Of a DNA stretch of 64,000 bases, positions 1 to 10,558 are shown piece after piece; position 1 is the stretch's first letter; each line of letters opens with the position of its first letter. The translations under genes were made by a program, and so were the position numbers. Under the pieces are notes generated by a model. That model saw only the letters and a program-made list of their open reading frames with translations. It ran no database searches and had not been told where the DNA came from. This stretch comes from Archegozetes longisetosus (lineage: Eukaryota > Arthropoda > Arachnida > Sarcoptiformes > Trhypochthoniidae). The DNA lies in the NCBI GenBank assembly GCA_018873245.2, contig JAEMBT020000009.1, positions 12,001,112 through 12,065,111 on the forward strand, written 5' to 3'.

Positions 1-970
1 TTTACGCCAATCTAAAATAATGAATGAATAGATATTTTGGTACAAACTCGAGATAATTGTTTAGACAATTAAAAAATTAGCACCATTTGTACTACAGCTA
101 TACTGATTCGTAGAACTCGATGCGAGTCATCAAAGTCTGACTAATTCTTTGGTGAACTATTGCGATATCTAAAATGTTTCTCTTTTAGTTACACAAGTTT
201 CCATCAATTAGTTGTTCGATCTCTTGGCAAACAATCTGTTCAATTGAGATTTGGAGTGGCGCCCAAAGCCAACATTAGAATAACAAATAAAAACAGTTTG
301 GTTTTCCCTCTTATTGATAAATCGAATGTCAACTCTTTATGTTTGAGTTTTTTTACATTGAAAACAGAATTTTAATAGTCATTAATCAAAAGTTGAAGTA
401 AAAATTTAAAGAAAGGTCAATCTGTTAGATACGAAGTCGGAGACGGTATTAAAATGAATGCAATCTTCACAGACTGACATTATCGAAGAATAATTAGATC
501 TAAGAACTAGAAGACATGAAGTGATTGAAACGCTGCGAGAATAAAATAAACATTGAAATATAGAAATTGATAAAAAGAATCAAATTTAGATTGTCCTCAA
601 ATACTAAAAAATAAATATAGAAGAAAAACAGATAGGTTGTTGTCCTTTAAATGTGAACATATGAAAATGTTTGCCATTAGTAATAATTCGATTATTCAAA
701 GTTAATAGTCATACATTTATTGCCATATCATTCAATTTATATTCATTTTGGTAGATATTCTCAGACGAGTCACTATTAATAGCATTAACTAAATGCAAGT
801 TTTACGGAATAGTTGTTCAAACTACAAAAAACCAAATACGAACTTAAAAGCAGATCTTTATTAATGAAAGATACAATTAGAATCAATTAATTACTCTCCT
901 TGACATAATTAATATTTTGAATAAATAATATGACTTTATGAGTGTAAACTAAAATAACCCTACATAACTA

Positions 971-1172
971 CAGTAGTACCTCAATATAGTGAATGGCTGA
1001 CAACCGACAACTCACATCCATTATAGTTACATTTCACTATAAACAGGTAATTATTAGCTAAATAGTATGTATTGAGACAGGAAAGTACGTTCACTATAGC
1101 AAGGATTCACTATAAAAAGGTTGAGTATAACAGGGATTCACTATAAAGAGGTTGACTATATCTCGGTAAGGT
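971..1172. repeat. pogo/Tigger-like MITE, copy A
   Basis: About 200 bp starting cagtagtacctcaatatag and ending in an imperfect inverted counterpart (gactatatctcggtaagg). Inside, the phrase ttcactataaacagg recurs in variants (ttcactataaaaagg, ttcactataaagagg). A diverged relative lies at 3317-3488. The CAG start, the TA-rich flanks and the 'extra-base-pair' style sequence (ctataaacaggtaa) resemble non-autonomous pogo/Tigger elements. The family assignment is inferred. Confidence 0.45.
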
Positions 1173-3316
1173 AGTATAAGCTGTCTAATTTTAAGTTTTC
1201 ATACACTTTCTCAGCGTAAGCATAAGCATAATGACAATGATGAAAATGCATTCAACAATATTGAAGGTTATAGAACCGTAAGTAGGACATCAAAAGAAGC
1301 AAACAGTCCAATAAAAGAAAGGCTATAATTGTGCAACTATTTAATGAGAAATAATTATAAATAAAGTCTAAACATTACCAAAAACATCACTTTTCACTCA
1401 ACATATGGAAAGTCAGATGTTAAGTGTTGCGTAACTACGATCGCCATCCAGATAGTTTTCAGTAATATTTGAGTCAAATTAATCGAAAATAAAAGCAATT
1501 ATTGAACAAATATATTTGTGCCATAAAACTAGTCATGCTTTTAAACTCTAAAAGTGCTAATTATTGCGACTTCATACTAGGTTTTACGCACTTAAAACTA
1601 TATAAATACGACGAATAAGTTAAATATAACGTCATTTACAACATAATTGACAACTCGATTTAACAGCAAAACAAATATGTATTCCATCTCAATAATCTTT
1701 AAACCCTTAAAACCATATTACACTTGATTTTTTCACTATTTCAGATCAAATTTATGTCATTTTGAACGTTTTTTCTTTTTTCTAACAAATTGTTAGGTAT
1801 TAGTGACGCAAAATGGATTTAAGAACATCATCAGAAAGTAAAACGATAAGAATGCTTAAAGACTGGAAGCGAAGCGAAAACAAATAAAAGCAGCGTTTAA
1901 TTGCATTTTACTATAAACTTCGGATTTCCTGATTTATTTCGCAAGTTTATACACAAACTAAGCTTTAGTAGTGTATTATAATTAGATGTTTGGTCGAAAG
2001 AGAGAACCGTATTTTGAAAGTAAAAACTACTGCGAAATAGAAAAATGAAATCGGGAGCAAAACTAGAAACCAGAGCAAACTCAAAGTATAACAGCGATCG
2101 TTATTTATCACTAATTGTTTTTCGTTACTATATCAATATTAACTAGTAAGATATTTATTGCTTGTAATAGAGCTAACATATGTTATAGAAGTTAATGTGC
2201 TTCATAAATGTTTGTAATGTTTGTCATGTTTGCAATGTCTGCAAAGTAGTGTTAAGTTAAGAATAAAACAATTGCGAACCGCAATCAACAGACAATTTCA
2301 TAGTTATTTAGCTTGAAGGCATCAAATGTATTTCACAAAGATATTAATTTGGCTCAATTCAAAATACTTCTATTCAAGTGTAGTACACATTTTGAGTTCA
2401 AAACACTTTTGCCTTAGATTCGACCTATTTATTTGTTAGGGATTTGTGTTCAGACTTGTATTGAGACTTGTATTGAGCTTCAGTTCAGACTTGTATTGAG
2501 ACTTCAATTCAGACTTATGTTAGTCTAGTGTTAAATCTTGTGTTTGAATTAAACCCTATCCCTATTTGAATTTATCTGATAATTTAACTGCATATACAAC
2601 ATGTTCTTCATATTTACCTCTTTTCATTAAGTCAATACGTATAGCATACAATTCCTATTTTTGTACAAATATCAAATATTTATTTATGAGAATATTTCCT
2701 TTGCCTAACAGTCATTTCGGAAAATTTTAATTATATTTGAGTTAATATTTTATGATTATTTCATTGAATGAAACGTTATTTCGCGACAAAAATGATTGGC
2801 TAACTATATATAAAACAAAACTAATCAGGAGTGGAATGTATCACTTATGAAACGTTAATTGAAATTAAGCTGATTTAGTTCAAATGAAAGTCTTGTTCGA
2901 CTTTTTTAGGGCAGATAAAAGGGACACATAGTATCGAAGGCATACATAGTATTGAAGCCACACATACTATTCGTGTTGAAGGCATATATAATATTAGTAT
3001 TGAAGGCATAGTTGTTTGTGGAAAGAAATTAAGTAAAAAAAAAATTCTAAATTCAGTACTGTATGGATACAGAAAAACTAGTTTTATCTCATGAATAGCC
3101 AGTAATTCAGACATAAAAATAAAAGGGAAATTAAAACCATTATAAAAGTAGTAGTTTTGCAGCAATGAATCAAATTTAATTTGAACAGAAACAAAAATAA
3201 CTTTTAAGTTAATAGCAATAATTGAACTCTTATTTAATACCAATTTGATGACTAAGAATACTAGAGAAACATTAGTTTCAAGTAAAACATCAACTCAGGT
3301 CAAATCAAAACAATTA

Positions 3317-3488
3317 CAGTAATAACGAGATATAGTCAATCAATAGCGACCGATAATTCACGTTCATTATAACGAGGTTTCGCTATAAACAGGTAACTAC
3401 CAATTAAACAGTATGTGTTAGTAAGGGATAAGTGCGTACATTACAACTATGATTTACTATAAGAGGGTCACTATACCTCACAATACAA
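3317..3488. repeat. pogo/Tigger-like MITE, copy B
   Basis: Diverged second copy of the 971-1172 repeat. It begins cagtaataacgagatatag, contains the shared core ttcgctataaacaggtaac and the phrase aaacagtatgtgtta, and ends cactatacctcacaatac. It lies just downstream of the donor of EAF exon 1, so it probably sits in EAF intron 1. Confidence 0.45.
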
Positions 3489-3526
3489 TTATTGTTGTAT
3501 TGAGACTTATGTTTAGCAAAACTTAC

Positions 3527-3635
3527 ATCTGATTGTATGAAACGAATTGTTGGGATCTCTTGAGGTGAAAGTTCGGCCCAGTTTGAGTTCACGAATTTCA
3601 TCACCAATTCCCAAACGATCTGTTATTGCGCTCAT
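3527..3635 (-). CDS. EAF: ELL-associated factor (EAF), first coding exon, partial
   Basis: A 36-codon exon on the minus strand starts at an ATG (3635-3633) and ends at a good donor (gtaagt, 3526-3521), leaving one T of the next codon. It contains LGRTF followed by a few residues and then SFHTIR. In the EAF family the N-terminal domain has a Leu-Gly-x-x-Phe motif, then a Ser-Phe-His-Thr-Ile-Arg-Tyr motif; the dangling T agrees with a following Tyr codon. EAF proteins bind and stimulate the elongation factor ELL in super-elongation complexes (family knowledge). The next exon was not found in 1-3526, so the intron probably runs past the window edge. The gene is divergent from CIR1, about 1.5 kb away. 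The call rests on one short exon. Confidence 0.6.
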
Positions 3636-3639
3636 TGTA

Positions 3640-5104
3640 TTTATTATTATTTATATTAAGTTTTGATCTCAACCAATTTGTTGGGGCATTTGTTTCTTTC
3701 GATCACTCAATAGTTCTCTTCTGTTAATACATTTCTTCTCTGTTATAATAAAAGCACTTTTGATAAAATACTGATAATTACTATAAACAGATTTGAAATG
3801 TTGCCATTTTATCATTCATCAAATTAAGATAATTTCAATAGACATCAATTTCTTAATTATTTTTATTGTTATTTCATTACTTAATTAATTATTAAATTCT
3901 GTCACCATTTCTGTCGATTTGCCATAAAATCGATAATAAAATAATCACAAATTTTTTAATCAATTGAAGACAACTCACTTTTTCTATTTAACTATTTTTC
4001 AATTCCGTTTTGATTTATACACAAAAACTCAATTAATATTTTAAAATCAATTCACTGCTCTTTCATAAGTAAAATATGATTTCGTTTTTGATAATTTGTA
4101 TATTATTTGGAATAAAACAAAAAAGCAAAATATAAAACGAGCTAAAAGTGGAATATGTTATAAATTAAGATAAAATAATAAATGAGTAGATAATAAAATT
4201 AGAAAAATATTGGTGTATTAGGTGTTCGATAAACTAATATTTTAGAATCAAATAGAAGTATGTTTAGCTTCAATTAATAAAATACAGGTTTATATAATAA
4301 AAGAGATACTAACAAACATACCTTTACTGACGCAATGTCTTCAATCTCTGCTTTCCTTTTGCTAACATCACTCATTGCCCACTAGTGCCACCACTAATGT
4401 GTATTTCATACATTAATGACGCTATGTTATCTCAGTGTCTCAGTGTGGCAGTGGATTAACTTTAAAAATCGTAACTTAAGTCTAATTTTGATAACAAGTT
4501 TTATTACTCACAGCTTAGTTGCGAAAGTATTACTTATCAGTACTTCTCTAGTGAACCTTAAGTAAGAAATTTGTTATCAAATTTGAGTTTACTTTGAAAG
4601 TTACTTTAAACTTTGCTATGAGGAAATAATGTAACGTAGGGGTGGGCGATACAAATAGCTGATTTCAGCGTAACGTTATTAATATGGTAACCTAATGCGC
4701 GATTTGTTATAGTTTTCGATAATTCACGCACACATTTAATGCAATCGCAGCGATAGTATCGCTATTATTAATACGTTATTAACTATGCGATTTTACAATA
4801 CTTTCTATGGTTTGATGTCATTTTTAAAATTTTACTGATAATTAAATTCTGATAACTGTTTAGAGGCACATAATATTCAAAATCAACTGAAAACTAAATC
4901 ATAAGTTTGAATTTGAAAAATGCGATCAATAGTGAACAAAAATGATAATTTTAGCCTTGTTCTCAGCGTAGTTTATGTATGAGTGTTTATATTAAATCAT
5001 ATGAAATGTCAAGCCTATTGCATTTCTAGACGATTTGAAACGTTGTGAAAGATAAATAGTCTATGATAAAATCTATTGATTAAGCTAATAAATAATAATT
5101 AAAA
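3640..5104. promoter_or_regulatory. Shared upstream region between divergent EAF and CIR1
   Basis: About 1.5 kb of AT-rich sequence separates the EAF first exon (minus) from the CIR1 first exon (plus). No coding potential was seen. It must hold the promoters of both genes if the two exon calls are right, but no clear TATA box or other core element could be picked out. Confidence 0.35.
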
Positions 5105-6590
5105 ATGGGTAAAGGATTTAATAATTTTATGTGTAAAAAGCCGTTTCATCCAGCCTCAAGAGATAACATCAAACGAGTTAGTCTTTCGTTCAATTATTAC
5201 GCATTAGTTTTGGTTAATTTAAACAATTAATAATTAAATATTTCATTTATTACTTACAGGTATGGATGGCTGAACAGAGAAATGAAGACAACAAGAAAAA
5301 AGAAGAGGAACTAAGAGTTCAATACGAGAAAGAACAAGATCTCTATAATAATAGGTTTGTTGTTATTTCTTCAATTGTTTTGTTTTCCATAATTAATTTT
5401 ATATGTTTTTAATTAATTAACAGATTGTTGGTGAGCACTGAAAGTAAAGACAAGCTATCACTCAATTTCATGTATGAGGCGCCTCCGGGGGCTAAAAAAG
5501 GTATAAATAATTGGTTATTAATAAGATATTTGATCAATATATTAATAAATTTAAGTATATTTCAATAGAGAGACAAAGAGAAGACGACGAGCCGGAATAT
5601 AAGTTTGAATGGCAGCGAAACGCTCCACGAGAGAGGTATCCATTCATTAATCATATCCTTTGATTATCATTAAACTTATTTCTCTTAACTAGTTTCGCCA
5701 AGAACAATATGGAGATAAGGGATCAACCTTTTGGTATTCAAGTCCGAAACGTTCGTTGTATTAAATGTCACAAATGGGGTCATCTCAATACTGACCGTGA
5801 ATGTCCACTTTATAATCAGAACAGTTCCTTAATGGATGGATCAAGTGAGTCACCGCCTATCATTATCCTAGCATTCAATAACATCTACAATAATTTAATA
5901 AACCAATTGAGGCTAACAATCATTTCTAGACTTACAAGCTCTACCAGTGATTCTAATGTTCGATTTAGATAAACTGAAAAATTATAATTTTAATTACAGA
6001 TAAAGTAAATCCAGACGAACTGATAAAAGCTATGCAGGAAGACGGTCTGGCACTTAAGAAGAGTATAGTTGGCCAAAAGTTTGATCCAAGCGAACTCAAC
6101 CAAGTAATTGCAGTTTTTTAGCGTAATTTATATTAAGTCTAGTCTCTAAGTGTTGTACTTGCCACAAATATACTTTGTATTTAATTAGTTGTAATTTTAT
6201 TTTGCAAAGGTAATGATTCCACAAGAGGAAGACCCTGAAATGGTGTTTCTCAAGACTTTATCGAGTAAACAGAAGAAAAAATTACTCAAAAAATTGAATA
6301 AATTAAGTGGTTCTTCGAGTAACGACTCAAAATCAAAGCATAAGAAACACAAAAAAGATAAAAGAAGTCGAAGTGGTGAAGAAAAAAGTTCTCATAAACA
6401 TAGAGAGGAACGAAAACATTTATCAAAGAAGTCGAGCAGGAACGATGATTCGGATGATTCGAGAAGTCATAGTTCAAAACATAAGAAACATAAGAAAGAA
6501 AAAAAACGATCGAGAGATGATTATTCGAGATCTAAGGATAGAGACCGTTCACCTGATAATCGATATAAGAAGAGAAAACATTCGGACTAA
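5105..6590 (+). CDS. CIR1: CIR1-like corepressor (CIR_N domain), 7 exons
   Basis: Exons read from splice sites and phase: 5105-5176, 5260-5354, 5424-5500, 5569-5635, 5693-5844, 6000-6103, 6210-6590. They total 948 nt, giving 315 aa. The start [12 protein letters not shown] followed by FHPAS is the hallmark CIR_N domain; then come a charged coiled region, [19 protein letters not shown], and the motif [14 protein letters not shown] with a C-x2-C-x4-H-x4-C zinc knuckle ([14 protein letters not shown]). The C-terminal exon is a Lys/Ser/Arg/Asp-rich tail typical of splicing-associated proteins. CIR1 is a nuclear protein that links the Notch effector RBPJ to histone deacetylase and associates with spliceosomal factors (family knowledge). 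Introns are 63-155 bp, all GT-AG. All junctions keep frame, so this copy looks functional. Its 3' part is duplicated at 15.9 kb. Confidence 0.9.
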
Positions 6591-7095
6591 AATTAACTTT
6601 TTTATTAACTTAACATTTAATTATCATTTTAACACTTAATTTCAATCAGATTTCATTGTTGTTTAAATTTCATCACAAGTTTCATATTTGAAACTCATTC
6701 AATCATTAGTATCTTTAAAATTCAATTTACTATCTATAGTACTGTATATTTGTTATTAAATATACCTGAAATTATTGTAATACAATGAGAAATAATACTA
6801 ATAAAAACACAGTATTATTAGCACTGTATTAATTTTATGTATGACATTATTGAGGATTTTTTACACTGATCTCACATAAAGATCTCCAATCTGATCGCAT
6901 TAAAACTTTCTTACTTGAATTATCAATTGATTTCTATTTCACTAAAGAGAAGCATTAAGTTATTAGTTAGGTAGTTATTGTTGCGAATTTGCTCTCAGTA
7001 TTAACTGAAAGATCAAGAATGAAGTGCGTATCAAACCGATTTTTGAATTTGAATTAAACTAACAAACTAATTATATAGTTTCCTATCAACCAGTA

Positions 7096-7960
7096 ATGGA
7101 TGAAACAATTGAGAAGAAATTGAAGGAAATACAGAAAAGACAGTCGTCAAACATTTCTGAAATAAAACGTTTGATACCTATCAAAGTAGTAATAGTTTTG
7201 TTGTTCACATCTTATATTATTTACTACATATTGCGTTTGACCTTTTCGAAATATTCAAGTAGTGATCAAATAGTTCTTTTGTCTATATTCGGATTTCTAA
7301 ACTTATTCAATATTTTTTGTATTGTTTTATATTTTATTACATCTATAAATGGGATCACAATTATGTCACTTTTTATGTTGTGTTAAACTCTATTTGGGCC
7401 TTCATAGCTCTTTCTGTTGCTGCGATTACTTTCTCATTTTCTGGTAACTGATCAACTAATTATAAGAAATTTCAAATTTATTAAAATTATGTTTTAATTT
7501 TATTTCATTAGTACATTGGTTACAATTGACAGAAAGTTCAGTTTTTATTCTATTGTATGAACTCATTTACATTAGTCTCAATACATTGTTTTGTGTTTGT
7601 GTTAAAATGAATTTAAAACTTATCGAAGTCGAGCAAAATCGCCTGAAAAGTATTTCTGTATCAAAATCCAAAGAAAGGATTGCCAACAAAGAGAAAAATT
7701 TCAAACAAACATATATTAAACCAAATCAAACGACTAACGATCAGCCAGAATCAAATTTATCCAAAAAAGTTGTGACATCTGCCCAAAGTATAGAATCGAA
7801 TAAAAATGATGAGATTTCACCAGGATTTCGAGAAATGGATAAAGCCATTGAACAATTGCGGCTCAAGATTGACATATTCGAGTGTATAGTTAATAAAACA
7901 GCAACTTCTGAAGAAAATATATACAAATACTCATTTTTTAACAATTTTTTTGACAACTAA
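7096..7960 (+). CDS. Small multi-pass membrane protein, 2 exons, with one frame break
   Basis: Exon 1 runs 7096-7443 and ends at donor gtaact; exon 2 runs 7512-7960 after ttcattag. The protein starts with a charged helix (MDETIEKKLKEIQKRQ), followed by about four hydrophobic segments (two in the first 90 codons, one reading IWAFIALSV near 7395-7425, one in exon 2), and ends in a 110-residue hydrophilic, Lys/Glu/Ser-rich tail. Near 7345 the frame must change by one base to continue into the third hydrophobic segment: copy 2 of the duplication has one extra t there, so this copy has a 1-bp loss or the track has an indel. No family was recognised. A cytosolic N- and C-terminus is inferred from charge. 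Downstream of CIR1, same strand. Confidence 0.5.
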
Positions 7961-8159
7961 AAGAGATTGCTTTTGAGAACAAAATATTCTATATAAAAGA
8001 TATTCTGTATTTATTATCTAATTCTAAAATAATTCTTTAGCTCCATATTTTTATTGAAATATTGAAAGATTATTTATGAGTGATGAAAAAGTCAACTATT
8101 TGTTGGATAGATTTGAACTTTAATAGAATTGCTATTCACAATAACATATTAAATTTTAA

Positions 8160-9600
8160 AGTTAAACCTAAAAAAATCTGATGGGCCTTCGGTAATACCC
8201 ACTGTACTAATTAAAAGATGCTGTGGCCTTTTTAGTCGAGTATTTTATGTACTATTCAAAGCAATTTTATTCTATGAAAAAATACCAAAAGATATGAAAA
8301 TTATTTGTGTGACGCCTGTTCACAAACCGAATAAACCAAAGAACAGTATAACTTCCTATCGACCAGTCTCTGTTTCTAATAATTGCATGAAGATATTTGA
8401 ATCTCTACTCTATAATAATATTAATTCATTCCTAACTTGTAGTGATATTCTACCTGACTGTCAATACGGGTTCAGAACTGGGATAAGTACCTCGCATCAA
8501 TTAATTGCCTTGATCTACACAATTACTACAGCTTTCGATAATAAGGATTTAATGTGTGTTGATGCTATTTTTCTCGATTATTCTAATGCTTTTGATACTG
8601 TATCCCATTCTGAGCTCGTAAATGAATTGCAAACCATCGGAATTGTTGGTAAAATTCTAAATATTATTGTCAGTTTTCTATCTGAAAGAAAACAATATGT
8701 AAAGTTTGATGGTATGAAATCTGAGTTTTTTTATGTTGTTTCAGGTGTTATACAAGGCGGCAAATTGAGTCCTGTTCTGTTTAATATTTATATAAGGGAA
8801 ATAGTTTCTGTTATATTGTACTCTAAACCTTTCAAGTACGCTGATGATACTGTTCTGTTGAAATTGATATATAATAAATCAGATACTTTGCTACTTCAAA
8901 CTGATTTGGATGCTATTCAGAAATGGAGTGATGAAAAACGATTGAAACTGTATGCATCTAAATCTGTACATATGAGATTTTCCTTAAAGAAGTTAGTTGA
9001 ACTTCCCCTCTATCAAATTAACGGTCAATCTATACCTTAACAACAAAATCATAAACATCTCGGAGTTTTTATTGATAATAGTCTAACTTTTAATAATCAT
9101 GTCGAGTATGTCTACAGCTCCTGTATTAGAAAGTGGACAACACTCAGAAGATTATGCGTTTTTGCGAGTCCTGATATTCTGACTCAATTATATAAAGTAT
9201 ATATTCTTCCATTAGTTGAATATTGCTATATAACTTGGGTTCCTAATGAACAACAAAGCAAAGAAGTGAATGCATACAAAAACAAATCACGAAATTTATT
9301 TGTAATCGAGCTAATTTATGTCACTTATCTTACTCTCAAAGATTATTAGAGCTCGATCTTAAACCACTTAAAGTTAGAAGAGATCTCAAAATATTAAAAT
9401 ATGTGTTCAAATCGATATACAATTTTAGTGATGTCCCGCTTTCTTGGAAAAATAAATTTGTAATAAAGGACTCGCGAAACGGTATTCTTTTAGATCCAAT
9501 TCATAAGAAATGAAAAATATTTTATGAATTTTATGTCGTTTTGTCAAAATTTTTTATTGGATGATAATGTATAAACATTATTATTATTATTATTATTATT
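8160..9600 (+). mobile_element. 5'-truncated non-LTR retrotransposon (LINE)
   Basis: Reverse transcriptase coding sequence starts mid-domain at about 8165 and is open until a stop at 9038-9040. Motifs visible are TSYRPVS, QYGFR, FLDYSNAFDTV, GVIQG followed by SPVLFN, and KYADDTVLL (catalytic YADD). After the stop the same homology continues (HLGVFIDNSLTF, LPLVEYC) with more stops and shifts, so the element is dead. It ends in an (att)n run at 9578-9600. There is no endonuclease part. The RT looks like the CR1/Jockey group by motif spacing, but that is not firm. Copy 2 of the duplication (around 44420-44440) lacks it, so it inserted after the duplication. Confidence 0.85.
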
Positions 9601-9764
9601 AATTGAATCACTTCAATATCATAGATCAGTTATAAATTATTGCAATACTAAGTTTAATACCAATTTATCAATTCAATTATCAATATATGTATGAATGGCA
9701 ATTCAATACATATATTCAATAAATGAAAATTGTTCATTGATAAGTGAAATAGAAAAACAATAAG

Positions 9765-10035
9765 AAATTCAACATCTTGCATGACAATGCGAGGTCAAAT
9801 TTCACTCCAAAGTCAGAGTATTCATTAGTCGACATCGATGGGAGCAGTTTCAAAATTCACCATATTCACCGAATTTGAACCCGTACAACTTCGACGGCAT
9901 CATAAGGATAAAGAGTACACTTGAGGTAAGAGATACAGTGATGAACAAAAAATTAAAAACTGAAGTTGACGGAATTATTCAACTTATAAATATTTATGAA
10001 GAGATCAAAGGCATACAAAGACTGCTAGACTGATA
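9765..10035 (+). pseudogene. Tc1/mariner transposase 3' remnant
   Basis: Translation in shifting frames gives HDNAR near 9780, the hallmark of the second catalytic Asp, then SPNLNPY near 9875-9890, where Tc1/mariner proteins have the SPDLNPxD third catalytic motif, then a short C-terminal piece. Stops and frame changes make it non-functional. No inverted repeats were seen around it. Confidence 0.55.
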
Positions 10036-10558
10036 AAAATATGCGGCTAAGCGTAATTGTCAATACAGTATTGATATATAATATTATTATGTTTGTACCT
10101 CTTTTCAATTAGTAAATATGATTACGACATGAAACCTGAAATAGGGTAATATATATTGTTAGGGTTTTCTTAAAATTAAGGGTCATTTTTTATTAAAAAT
10201 AATTATTCAAGTCACGTGTAGATTTTGGCTATAAGTGTGATGCAGCATCAAACGCATTCACTTTGTGAAATTATTGAATATAAGAGAAATCAAAATTTTT
10301 CAATATTTTATATTACAGTTATATTATGCTTTAACATTGGTTTATAATGGTTTGTAACATATCCAGAAAAACTAATAAATCCTTGAGGTTTATCTTTTCT
10401 TATTGTCGTTATGCACTACTCAATAAATCCTTGATTGATAATTATATCAATTATCTAACAAGCTTTTAAGCTTTTAAAGTTAATAATAAAATAATTAGAA
10501 CTATTTTATAGTTTTATCATTTTTGTTGTTATGCACTACTCTACAATAGTTTGATGAG
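10036..10558. other. Non-coding region upstream of the GH39 gene
   Basis: About 520 bp of AT-rich sequence without an exon. It repeats the phrase gttatgcactactcaataaatcc/gttatgcactactctac at 10407 and 10529. It presumably holds the GH39 promoter; no core element is clear. Confidence 0.4.

Larger units (their letters stand above)
1..3526. other. AT-rich non-coding stretch
   Basis: No convincing exon was found on either strand. The open frames at 160-375 and 2875-3243 have no domain, odd composition and no splice context, so they look like chance ORFs. The stretch lies downstream of the EAF first exon on the minus strand, so part of it is probably EAF intron 1. Apart from two pogo-like MITEs (listed separately) only short imperfect repeats are visible, for example repeats around a gaaggcata motif at 2935-3010 and a cagacttgtattgag repeat at 2450-2515. 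Confidence 0.5.
5863..9716. repeat. Segmental duplication, copy 1
   Basis: From the intron before the sixth CIR1 exon to just past the LINE, this segment is repeated in the same orientation and order at 15917-45913, at high identity by eye. Without the LINE at about 8160-9600 it is about 2.4 kb, matching what remains of copy 2 after removing its insertions. It contains CIR1 exons 6-7, the CIR1 3' flank and the membrane-protein gene. Confidence 0.9.

Noticed and set aside
160..375. 71-codon ORF at the left edge
   Set aside because: No domain, no splice context, and ordinary AT-rich composition; chance ORF.
2875..3243. 122-codon minus-strand ORF
   Set aside because: Low-complexity, Ile/Phe/Leu-rich, ends in repeated CMPSILCMPS from a short DNA repeat; no evidence of a gene.
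6286..6639. Two further ORFs over CIR1 exon 7
   Set aside because: Shadows of the Lys/Ser-rich exon in other frames.
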